DNA from: Lachnospiraceae bacterium
GTDB taxonomy: Bacteria > Bacillota > Clostridia > Lachnospirales > Lachnospiraceae
Direction: 5' to 3'
Assembly: GCA_024690825.1 (NCBI GenBank)
Contig: JAILOK010000104.1
Span: 1-64,000 of the forward strand
DNA: 64,000 nucleotides
Each line of letters starts with the position of its first letter. Position 1 is the first letter of the stretch. Of this stretch, positions 48,836 to 57,365 are shown piece after piece. The translations under genes were made by a program, and so were the position numbers. The notes below the pieces were generated by a model. It was not told the origin of the DNA. It made no database searches and saw only the letters and a list, made by a program, of their open reading frames with translations.

Positions 48836-50442
48836 AGGATGTCAAACTCCTTGATTGCACACTGCGTGACGGCGGATTTGTAAACGACTGGAATTTCGGT
48901 CACGGCAATATCATAAATCTCCTTGAAAGATCGGTGTCTGCCGGCATCGATTATATTGAGGTGGGATTTATCGATTCCAAGGTGGAGTTTAATAAAGACA
49001 GATCCATCACTCCCGATACGGATGGCATGAACAGGATATTTGAGGGTGTCGAAAAGGAATCCTCAAAGCTTATCGGCATGATCGATTACGGCACCGTTCC
49101 CTTGGAGAATGTCTGCGATGCAAAGGAGTGTATTCTTGACGGGATCAGGGTGATGATCAAAAAAAAGACAAGAAAAGAGGCTGTGGAGTTTTGCCGCAGG
49201 TTAAAGGCAAAAGGTTATCTTGTGTTCGCACAGCCGGTATCTATCACGGGTTACAGCGATGAGGAAATGAGGGAGCTTACAAAGGATGTAAATGACTCCG
49301 GTCTTTTCGCTATGTCTATTGTCGATACCTACGGACTTTTAGACCGGTCATCGCTTCTTCATTATTTCAATATCATGAACGAAGGCCTGGAGAAACAGGT
49401 ACATATCGGATACCACGCGCATAATAATTTCCAGCTGGCATATTCAAATTCCATTTCGCTGATAGAGGAAACAGGAGAAGAAAGGCCTCTTCTTATAGAC
49501 GGGTCGGCCTTTGGCATGGGCAAGAGCGCGGGAAACTGTCCGTTAGAGCTTCTTACGATGTATGCAAATACCCATCTTGGTAAAAATTATGATACAAATC
49601 AGATACTGGAGATGATAGATACCTGCATCAGGAACATATATGCGGTAAGTCCCTGGGGTTATCAGATGCAGTATTATCTGTGCGCTTCAAACGACTGTCA
49701 TCCCAAATACAGCCAGTATCTGATGAAGAAGAAAACCCTTTCCGTAAGGTCCATAAACGAAATACTCGGAATGATAGAGCCGAAGGAAAGGCTGGCGTAC
49801 AATGAAGAATATATCGAGGGACTGTATCTTGAATATCAGAAAAATGACATAAATGACAGTGCGGCAAGAGACAGGTTATCCGGGGAACTGTCAGACAAAA
49901 AAGTTCTCATAGTCGGTCCCGGAAAATCTCTGATAAAGAAGAGAAAGGAAATAGATACATACATCAAAACCAAGACCCCGGTCATAATGACGATCAACAG
50001 CGATTTCGAAGGAATCAGGTCAGAGTATCTCTTTCTTTCAAACTCAAAGAGATATATGCAGCTTTCATCTTCGCTTGAAAACTTACGAAAAAACGGGATG
50101 AAAGTGATCGCCACATCGAATGTGACGAGTGCAAAAGGCGATTTTGATGATGTGATAGATTACAGTTCACTGATCGACGAGGAGTGCTCCATCCCCGACA
50201 ATTCCCTGCCGATGCTTTTGAGGCTGCTTTCCGAGCTTGGCGTAAAAAAGATTGCGCTGGCAGGCTTTGACGGATATTCGAGCGAAGCCAGAGTCAATTA
50301 TTACAACGAGGATATGGAGTATGATTTTGCGCACAATTATGCTCTGGAACTTAACGAATACACTGCGAAGGTGATAAAGGATCTGAAGGATAAAGGGACA
50401 GAGATCACCTTTGTAACGGAGTCAGAGTATGAGCAGAATTAA
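48832..50442 (+). CDS. HMGL/DRE-TIM-type aldolase fused to a C-terminal Rossmann-like domain
   Basis: VKLLDCTLRDGGFVNDWNFG (DRE-TIM start), GYHAHNNFQLAYSNS, IDGSAFGMGKSAGNCPLELL; from about aa 350, KKVLIVGPGKSLIKKRKEIDTYI..., a separate domain. Confidence 0.88.
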   Translation: MKDVKLLDCTLRDGGFVNDWNFGHGNIINLLERSVSAGIDYIEVGFIDSKVEFNKDRSITPDTDGMNRIFEGVEKESSKLIGMIDYGTVPLENVCDAKECILDGIRVMIKKKTRKEAVEFCRRLKAKGYLVFAQPVSITGYSDEEMRELTKDVNDSGLFAMSIVDTYGLLDRSSLLHYFNIMNEGLEKQVHIGYHAHNNFQLAYSNSISLIEETGEERPLLIDGSAFGMGKSAGNCPLELLTMYANTHLGKNYDTNQILEMIDTCIRNIYAVSPWGYQMQYYLCASNDCHPKYSQYLMKKKTLSVRSINEILGMIEPKERLAYNEEYIEGLYLEYQKNDINDSAARDRLSGELSDKKVLIVGPGKSLIKKRKEIDTYIKTKTPVIMTINSDFEGIRSEYLFLSNSKRYMQLSSSLENLRKNGMKVIATSNVTSAKGDFDDVIDYSSLIDEECSIPDNSLPMLLRLLSELGVKKIALAGFDGYSSEARVNYYNEDMEYDFAHNYALELNEYTAKVIKDLKDKGTEITFVTESEYEQN

Positions 50443-51076
50443 GCTTATCATCTTTGATCTGGACGGAACTCTTTTTAACACAAAGCCCGGGATCGTAGAG
50501 GCAATAAAAAGGACCTCGCTCGATGAAGGCTTTCCGCGCGTCTCCGACAAAGTTTATGAAACCTTCATAGGTCCTCCGATCGAGCAGAGCTTTTCAAGAG
50601 TATTCGGATCAAAAAAAGAGGAAGCCGTAAGACAGGGCGTACTCTTCAGACAGTACTACGGAGAAGACGAATATCTGTTTCAGACAGAAGAATATGACGG
50701 AATGAGACAGACATTGGAGGCGCTTAAAAGACGCGGCATGAAGCTTGCTCTTGCAACCTATAAAAAGGAATGGATGGCGCTGAAGATCTGCAGGCATTTC
50801 GGATACGATGCCTTCCTTGATTCCATTCACGGATCCGATCCCGACGGGAAGCTTACAAAGGGAGAGATAATCAATATCTGCATGGAAGAGTGCGGATGTA
50901 CCTGTGATGAAACCCTGATGGTAGGGGATACGGACTTTGACGCAAAGGGAGCAAGGGATGCCGGCACGGGCTTTGTGGGTGTGACTTACGGTTTCGGTTT
51001 TACACAAAAGTGTGATATTACGGCGTACGAGGGAGCTGTGGCAATAGACTCGCCAAAGGAGCTGTTGGAAATATGA
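50429..51076 (+). CDS. HAD hydrolase (phosphoglycolate phosphatase-like)
   Basis: IIFDLDGTLFNTKPGIVEAI...LALATYKKEW...MVGDTDFDAKGARDAGTGFVGVTYGFG. Confidence 0.9.
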   Translation: MSRIKLIIFDLDGTLFNTKPGIVEAIKRTSLDEGFPRVSDKVYETFIGPPIEQSFSRVFGSKKEEAVRQGVLFRQYYGEDEYLFQTEEYDGMRQTLEALKRRGMKLALATYKKEWMALKICRHFGYDAFLDSIHGSDPDGKLTKGEIINICMEECGCTCDETLMVGDTDFDAKGARDAGTGFVGVTYGFGFTQKCDITAYEGAVAIDSPKELLEI

Positions 51077-52881
51077 GGATAAAGGTTTCGGATTATATAG
51101 CCGGTTTTCTTGTGTCAAAAGGAATAGAGGATGTCTTTACGGTAACCGGCGGGGGCGCCATGCATCTCAACGATTCCATAGGGCATCACCCGAAGCTTCA
51201 CAGTATATACAATCATCATGAACAGGCTTCGGCCATAGCAGCGGAAGCCTACGCAAGGTATTCGGGGAAGATAGCGGCTGTGTGTGTAACCTCCGGTCCA
51301 GGCGGGACAAATGCCATTACAGGTGTGCTGGGCGGATATCTTGATTCTGTACCGATGTTTGTTATTTCAGGACAGGTAAAAAGAGCGACAACCGTCGGAT
51401 CGACCGATCTGCCTTTAAGACAGCTCGGAGACCAGGAATATGACATAGTAAAAAGTGTTTCGAATATGACCAAATATGCCGTGATGGTGACGGATCCCGA
51501 AGAGATCGAATATCATCTTGAAAAGGCGTATTTCCTTGCGACAAACGGAAGGAAGGGACCGGTATGGCTTGACATACCGCTTGATGTTCAGGGCGCGTAT
51601 GTGGAGACAGATGATCTGTACGGCTATGACGGAAGGGATGATGATGAGATCGAAAATCCCGTATATAACAGATCCTATACCGAAATTATCCTTAAAAAGA
51701 TAAATGAAGCAAAACGGCCATTGATACTTGCCGGAGAAGGAATCTATTTTGGAAATGCACACAAAGAATTCCTTAAATGTATCGAGGCTCTGAAGATACC
51801 GGTAGTGACGGCATGGAATGCAAATGACCTCATACCCGATGACCATCCCCTATTTGCGGGACGTCCGGGCAGCGTCGGAACAAGAGGAGGAAATTTTGCG
51901 GTTCAGTGCGCCGATCTTCTGCTGGTGCTCGGCTGCCGCATGAATATCAGGATCATCAGCTACAATGAGCATAATTTCGCAAAAAATGCCTATAAGATCA
52001 TGGTCGACATAGACGAAAACGAATTGAGAAAACCCACCGTAAATGTGGATATGCCGATACATGCCGATGTAAAGGATGTGCTCTGTGATCTTTTGTCACA
52101 TGCCGGCGAAAAGAAAGCTGATCACGAAAAATGGACTGCGTGGTGCAGGGATATAAATAACAGATATCCGGCCTGCAGGCAGGATTATCTTGAAAAAGAC
52201 ATGCCGCTGAATCCCTATGCTTTTATTAAGAGGCTCTCTTTTTATCTGTCAGAGGGAGATGCCGTTATCTGTGGAAACGGGGCGGCCTGTGTCCAGACCT
52301 TCCAGGCTTTTGAGATGAAACAGGACCAGAGAGTGTTTACCAATTCCGGATGCGCAGCCATGGGTTACGGCTTTCCGGCAGCTGTCGGTGTTTCAGTCTT
52401 CCGGAAAGACAGCAGGACTGTCTGCATAGACGGAGACGGAAGCTTCATGATGAATCTTCAGGAACTCCAGACTGCGGTTTACAACAGACTGGATCTTAAG
52501 ATCTTTATTTTGAACAATAATGGATATCATTCCATCAGGCAGACTCAGACAAATCTGTTTAAGCCGCCGCTTGTCGGAGTGTGCGCCGAAAACGGGATCA
52601 GTTTTCCTGATTTTGAAAAACTGGCAGGAGGATTCGGGATCCCTTATTACAGAATAGATTCGCTCAAAAGGACGGAACTCGGGTTTTTTGATGAGATATT
52701 CGAGGCAGAAGGTCCGGTCATCGTTGAAGTGATCGTAGATGAAAAACAGAATTTTGAGCCAAAGCTTTCGAGCAGGATGAATGAAGAAGGAAAGATGGAA
52801 TCACCCGATATCGACGATATGTTTCCGTTTCTTTCAAGGGAGGAATACGAGGCAGTACATACAGAGGCAATGAATCTTTAG
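51073..52881 (+). CDS. Thiamine pyrophosphate-dependent enzyme (acetolactate-synthase fold; YerE-like candidate)
   Basis: VSDYIAGFLVSKGIEDVFTVTGGGAMHLNDSIG...HHEQASAIAAEAYARYSGKIAAVCVTSGPGGTNAITGVLGGY...IDGDGSFMMNLQELQTAVYNRLDLKIFILNNNGY (TPP GDG...NN). Confidence 0.92.
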   Translation: MRIKVSDYIAGFLVSKGIEDVFTVTGGGAMHLNDSIGHHPKLHSIYNHHEQASAIAAEAYARYSGKIAAVCVTSGPGGTNAITGVLGGYLDSVPMFVISGQVKRATTVGSTDLPLRQLGDQEYDIVKSVSNMTKYAVMVTDPEEIEYHLEKAYFLATNGRKGPVWLDIPLDVQGAYVETDDLYGYDGRDDDEIENPVYNRSYTEIILKKINEAKRPLILAGEGIYFGNAHKEFLKCIEALKIPVVTAWNANDLIPDDHPLFAGRPGSVGTRGGNFAVQCADLLLVLGCRMNIRIISYNEHNFAKNAYKIMVDIDENELRKPTVNVDMPIHADVKDVLCDLLSHAGEKKADHEKWTAWCRDINNRYPACRQDYLEKDMPLNPYAFIKRLSFYLSEGDAVICGNGAACVQTFQAFEMKQDQRVFTNSGCAAMGYGFPAAVGVSVFRKDSRTVCIDGDGSFMMNLQELQTAVYNRLDLKIFILNNNGYHSIRQTQTNLFKPPLVGVCAENGISFPDFEKLAGGFGIPYYRIDSLKRTELGFFDEIFEAEGPVIVEVIVDEKQNFEPKLSSRMNEEGKMESPDIDDMFPFLSREEYEAVHTEAMNL

Positions 52882-52885
52882 ACAG

Positions 52886-53905
52886 ATGGAAAAGATAGAT
52901 ATACTTTATCAGTTCAATGAAAAATATGCTCCGTATGCAGGGACCTCGATCACATCGGTTTTCAGGAATAACAAGCATATTGATGAGATAAGGATCTTTG
53001 TATTGGGAGAGGAACTGTCGGAGGATTCAAAGGAAAAACTCTGCAGCCTGGCTTCAGAGTATGAAAGACAGATCATTTTTGTTGATACGGACAGTCTGAT
53101 CGGCATGATGAAGGAAATGGGAATGCCCTCATACAGAGGATCCTATGCGGCAAACTTAAGGCTTTTTGCCGGACTTATTCCGCAGATAGATTCAAAAAGG
53201 CTTTTGTATCTTGATGCCGATACCATAGTGGACGGACAGCTTGATGAACTTACCCGCCTTGACATGAGGGGTCTTCCCGTTGCCATGATACTGGATTCCC
53301 TTGTAAGAAAGCATAAGGAAAGGCTTGGATTTACGGAAGATGAGCCCTATTTTAATTCCGGAGTGATGCTTTTTGATATGGAGGAATGGCGGAAAAGGAA
53401 CTGTTCCGAAAGAATAGCGGATCATGTAAAGAATAAACGGGCCTGGTATCCGTCTCCGGATCAGGATCTGATAAATGTTGTACTTAGGGGAGAAATATTA
53501 AAGCTTTCCCCAAAATATAATATGCAGCCGGTCCTGCTTGCTTTTAACACGGCAGATTACATGAAGACTTTTGGTCCTTCAGGTTACTATACATTCGGGG
53601 AACTGTGTGAGGCATTAAAAGGGCCTGTGATATATCATTTTTTCAGGTTCGTGGGAGAGTTTCCCTGGCATGAGGGAAATGTGCATCCCGACAATGATCT
53701 GTTTGACAGATACCTGCTGCAGTCGCCGTGGAAGGAATACAAAAAAAAGAAGGCAGAGACGGGACCTGTGTTGAAGATCGAAAAGATTTTATACAGGATC
53801 CTGCCGAAAAGGGTTTTTATCATATTGTTCCGTATAGCCTATGAAAGCTTCATAAAAAAGGCAAATGCGGACTCACTGAAAGAGAAAGTGAACAAGGTGA
53901 TGTAA
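52886..53905 (+). CDS. Glycosyltransferase family 8
   Basis: DILYQFNEKYAPYAGTSITSVFRNN...LLYLDADTIVDGQLDELTRLD...YFNSGVMLFDMEEWR. Confidence 0.92.
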   Translation: MEKIDILYQFNEKYAPYAGTSITSVFRNNKHIDEIRIFVLGEELSEDSKEKLCSLASEYERQIIFVDTDSLIGMMKEMGMPSYRGSYAANLRLFAGLIPQIDSKRLLYLDADTIVDGQLDELTRLDMRGLPVAMILDSLVRKHKERLGFTEDEPYFNSGVMLFDMEEWRKRNCSERIADHVKNKRAWYPSPDQDLINVVLRGEILKLSPKYNMQPVLLAFNTADYMKTFGPSGYYTFGELCEALKGPVIYHFFRFVGEFPWHEGNVHPDNDLFDRYLLQSPWKEYKKKKAETGPVLKIEKILYRILPKRVFIILFRIAYESFIKKANADSLKEKVNKVM

Positions 53906-54879
53906 TGAAAAAGATAAGTATTCTGATCCCCTGCTATAACGAAGTTGAAAATGTCGGACCGATATCCGAAGCGATCGTTAAGATAATGGAGAGCGAGCTT
54001 TCAGGGTATGATTATGAACTGGTCTTTATCGATAACTGTTCGGAGGACGGTACCAGGGAAAAACTTGAAGAGATATGCGCAGTAAATAAAAAGATCAAGG
54101 CGATCCTGAATGTAACTAACTTCGGTCAGTTCAATTCTCCGTTTTACGGAATGTGCCAGACAACCGGAGACTGTACGATATCCATGTGCTGTGATTTTCA
54201 GGATCCGCCGGAACTTATACCAAAATTTGTGGCTGAATGGGAGAAAGGCTATAAAATAGTCAGCGCCATCAAGACGGGGAGCAAAGAGAACGGCATCGTT
54301 TATTTTCTGAGAAGCTGCTATTACAAGATGATAAGAAACATGTCCTCCGTGAAGATGATAGAGCACTTTACGGGGACCGGGCTTTATGACAGGTCTTTTA
54401 TCAATCTGATAAGCCAGCTCGACGACCCGATACCTTTTCTTCGCGGTATAGTTGCCGAGTACAATTTCAAGAGAAAAGATATTCCCTATACCCAGAATAA
54501 GAGAAGGGCAGGAAAAACCCACAACAATTTTTATCTGCTCTATGACGCGGCGATGCTTTCGATCACTTCCTATACCAAGGTGGGCCTGCGTCTTGCGACC
54601 TGGGCCGGATTTGCGATAGGCGCCGTAAGCTTCATAGTTGCTCTTGTTTTCCTGATACTGAAGCTTACTCACTGGGACAGCTTTCAGGCCGGCTATGCGC
54701 CCATGATCATAGGCGTGTTCCTGCTTGGAGCAATACAGCTATTCTTCATAGGATTTCTGGGTGAATACATACTGAATATAAATACCCGTATCATGCACAG
54801 GCCTCTTGTCGTTGAGGAGAGGAGGATCAATTTTGAAGAAGGAAAAGATACGGCCGAGGGAGAAGCAAAGAAGACATGA
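53905..54879 (+). CDS. GT2 polyprenyl-phosphate glycosyltransferase (GtrB/DPM1-like, two C-terminal TM)
   Basis: KKISILIPCYNEVENVGPISEAI...DNCSEDGT...CCDFQDPPELIPKFVAEWEKGYKIV...C-terminal TM pair. Confidence 0.9.
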   Translation: MKKISILIPCYNEVENVGPISEAIVKIMESELSGYDYELVFIDNCSEDGTREKLEEICAVNKKIKAILNVTNFGQFNSPFYGMCQTTGDCTISMCCDFQDPPELIPKFVAEWEKGYKIVSAIKTGSKENGIVYFLRSCYYKMIRNMSSVKMIEHFTGTGLYDRSFINLISQLDDPIPFLRGIVAEYNFKRKDIPYTQNKRRAGKTHNNFYLLYDAAMLSITSYTKVGLRLATWAGFAIGAVSFIVALVFLILKLTHWDSFQAGYAPMIIGVFLLGAIQLFFIGFLGEYILNINTRIMHRPLVVEERRINFEEGKDTAEGEAKKT

Positions 54880-56561
54880 TCGTAACACTGCTTAACTGGA
54901 TATGGGCTTTTGTTTCGTTTTTTCTTACAGGGATGCTCATAAGAAAGGCGGCCGGCAGGATCACGGGGTGGTATATGAACAGAGCAGATGAGACCGTGGT
55001 CTGCGGGATCGTCTTTTGTACTGTTTACGCTCAGATCGTAAGCCTGTTCTATAAGGTTGGCGTTCTGTGCACCTGTATGCTCTTTTTAGTCGATCTTGTG
55101 TGCATCATGGTCTGCCGGAAGGATCTGACAGATCTGTTTAAGAGCGTTAGGAATACAGGCGTATGCAGGTGGAAAGCATTTATGTGCCTGCTGTTTGGTT
55201 TTTTCTTTCTGATGGCCGCTACGCTTAAGGTTGAGCATGTCGATTCATATCTCTACCACGCTCAGGCGATAGAGTGGAACGAATTATACGGAGCCGTGAA
55301 GGGGCTGGGAAATCTGCACGCAAGACTCGCTTACAACAGCTCGTTCTTCTGTCTGCAGGCACTGTTCAGTTTGAGGGGACTGACAGGAAGATCCCTGCAT
55401 GTACTGAACGGACTGTTCTGTTTTCTTGCGGTGGCATATTCGTTCACTTCACTGAAGATCTTTGATACAAAAAAAATTTCTGCATCCGATACCGTCAGAG
55501 TTATCACCTTCCTCTATGTTATATATACTGCGTCCTATATTTCATCCCCTAATTCCGACATACTGACGCTTCTTTTTCTCATCTATATCCTGATCAAATG
55601 GACGGAAATTGCCGAAGGGCGGAAGGACCGCGTATTGGAGGAAACGGCATTTTTAGGAGTTTTAAGTGTATATCTCGTATCTCTCAAGCTTTCGGCTATG
55701 CCGTTCGTGCTACTTTGTCTGTATCCGTTCTACAGGTTTATAAAGACCGGGAACCTGAAGGGTCTGGCGGTCATGCTTTTGTCCGGTACGATCGTGATAA
55801 TTCCGTTTTTTATAAGGAATGTTATAATCTCCGGGTATCTTTTATATCCTTTCCCCGCTCTTGATCTGTTTGATCCTGACTGGAAGATACCGGCTTCAAA
55901 GGCAGCCTACGAAAGCCGGGAGATAATGGCATGGGGAAGAGGACTGTTTTTGAGCGAAGAGTACGGACTGGGATTTGGTGTATGGATACACAGATGGTGG
56001 CAGTATCTGGAAAGCGAGTTTAAGTTTTTCATATTGATCGATCTGGCGGCGCTCATATTTGATACTGTTGTATTGATAAAGGCTGTCATCTCGAAGAAGG
56101 CGGACATTAAGATTTTTCTTATGATCGTGACAGTCACTGCATGGACATACTGGTTCTTTACCGCTCCCATAGTAAGATACGGAATGCCGCTTATGATAAT
56201 GGTTCCGGCTGTCAGCATGTTATTTGCCGACAGGAAGGTGGGAATATGCTTTGCCACGGTGACAGGATTTTTTACGGCAGTGATGCTTATCGGACTGGTC
56301 ACTAAATTTGACACATACAACTGCAAAATAGTATTTCCCGAGGATTATCCCTTGAATGAAGGGAAGGAGAATAAGATCACCTCTACTACGGGAGAAGAGT
56401 TTATCATATATACTCCGGTTGATAATGCCGAGCTTCCCGAATATCCCATCTATCATCAGTTCCCGGCGGTGCCTCTGTGGGAAAATGTGAAAGAGACGGA
56501 AATGAGGGGAAAGGATTTTTCGGAAGGGTTCAGATACAGGAAACAGGAGAATAAGAATTGA
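54876..56561 (+). CDS. Polytopic membrane protein (LIC_10190-like)
   Basis: HVDSYLYHAQAIEWNELYGAVKGLGNLHARLAYNSSFFCLQALFSL resembles the conserved loop of LIC_10190-type membrane proteins. Confidence 0.7.
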   Translation: MIVTLLNWIWAFVSFFLTGMLIRKAAGRITGWYMNRADETVVCGIVFCTVYAQIVSLFYKVGVLCTCMLFLVDLVCIMVCRKDLTDLFKSVRNTGVCRWKAFMCLLFGFFFLMAATLKVEHVDSYLYHAQAIEWNELYGAVKGLGNLHARLAYNSSFFCLQALFSLRGLTGRSLHVLNGLFCFLAVAYSFTSLKIFDTKKISASDTVRVITFLYVIYTASYISSPNSDILTLLFLIYILIKWTEIAEGRKDRVLEETAFLGVLSVYLVSLKLSAMPFVLLCLYPFYRFIKTGNLKGLAVMLLSGTIVIIPFFIRNVIISGYLLYPFPALDLFDPDWKIPASKAAYESREIMAWGRGLFLSEEYGLGFGVWIHRWWQYLESEFKFFILIDLAALIFDTVVLIKAVISKKADIKIFLMIVTVTAWTYWFFTAPIVRYGMPLMIMVPAVSMLFADRKVGICFATVTGFFTAVMLIGLVTKFDTYNCKIVFPEDYPLNEGKENKITSTTGEEFIIYTPVDNAELPEYPIYHQFPAVPLWENVKETEMRGKDFSEGFRYRKQENKN

Positions 56562-57349
56562 ATAAATTTAAGATAACGATAGTGACGGTGGTGAAAAACG
56601 ACGCCGCGGGCATAAAGAAAACCATCGACTCGGTCGTATCACAGGATTATGACAATATTGAATACATAATAAAAGACGGCATGTCAACGGACGGTACGCT
56701 CGATATAATAAAGGATGCCGTATCGGCATATCCTTTCATTAAATATGTTTCCTCAAAGGATTCGGGGATCTATGATGCAATGAATCAGGCGGTGAGTCTT
56801 GTTAGCGGTGATTATGTGAATTTTCTGAATTCGGGAGATTATTATACCAGCAGCTTTGTGATATCAAGGGCAGCTCTTGCTGCGGCCGATTCCCGCGCCG
56901 CGGCATTATACGGAGATATAGTATATATAAACGCAGACGGAACTCAGGAACTGAGAAAATACGGCAGGATCTGTGCAAACAGGCTGTATTATCTTACAGG
57001 TGACTGTATCAATCATCAGGCTCTCTTTGCCGCATCAAAGCTCCTTAAGAGAGAGAAGTTTGATACATCGTATACGATCTGCGCGGACAGAGAGTGGATG
57101 CTTCGCATAGGACTGCATGACAGAAAAATGAAGATGAGGGCTTTAAATTTTCCGGTGGCCTATTATCCTTTAAACGGAGCTTCCGTTGTAAATAAGGCAG
57201 CTTACAGGGCAGAGGCTGCCATGTGCATAAAAAAACATTTTCCCGCAGGTTACCCTGTGTTTGCTTTTTTTGAGTTTTTAAGGGACAACAAAAAGCTGGC
57301 AGAACTGCTTCACCGGGTTTACAGGGCCTTGTTTATATCGAAGGAATAA
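56558..57349 (+). CDS. Glycosyltransferase family 2 (WcaA/WcaE-like)
   Basis: KITIVTVVKNDAAGIKKTIDSVVSQDYDNIEYIIKDGMSTDGTLDII...GIYDAMNQAVSLVSGDYVNFLNSGD. Confidence 0.92.
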   Translation: MNKFKITIVTVVKNDAAGIKKTIDSVVSQDYDNIEYIIKDGMSTDGTLDIIKDAVSAYPFIKYVSSKDSGIYDAMNQAVSLVSGDYVNFLNSGDYYTSSFVISRAALAAADSRAAALYGDIVYINADGTQELRKYGRICANRLYYLTGDCINHQALFAASKLLKREKFDTSYTICADREWMLRIGLHDRKMKMRALNFPVAYYPLNGASVVNKAAYRAEAAMCIKKHFPAGYPVFAFFEFLRDNKKLAELLHRVYRALFISKE

Positions 57350-57365
57350 GAGCAGGGATCAGGAT

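Noticed and set aside
54001-54672. 223-aa minus-strand ORF opposite the GtrB-like gene
   Set aside because: Shadow ORF opposite a clear GT2 domain.
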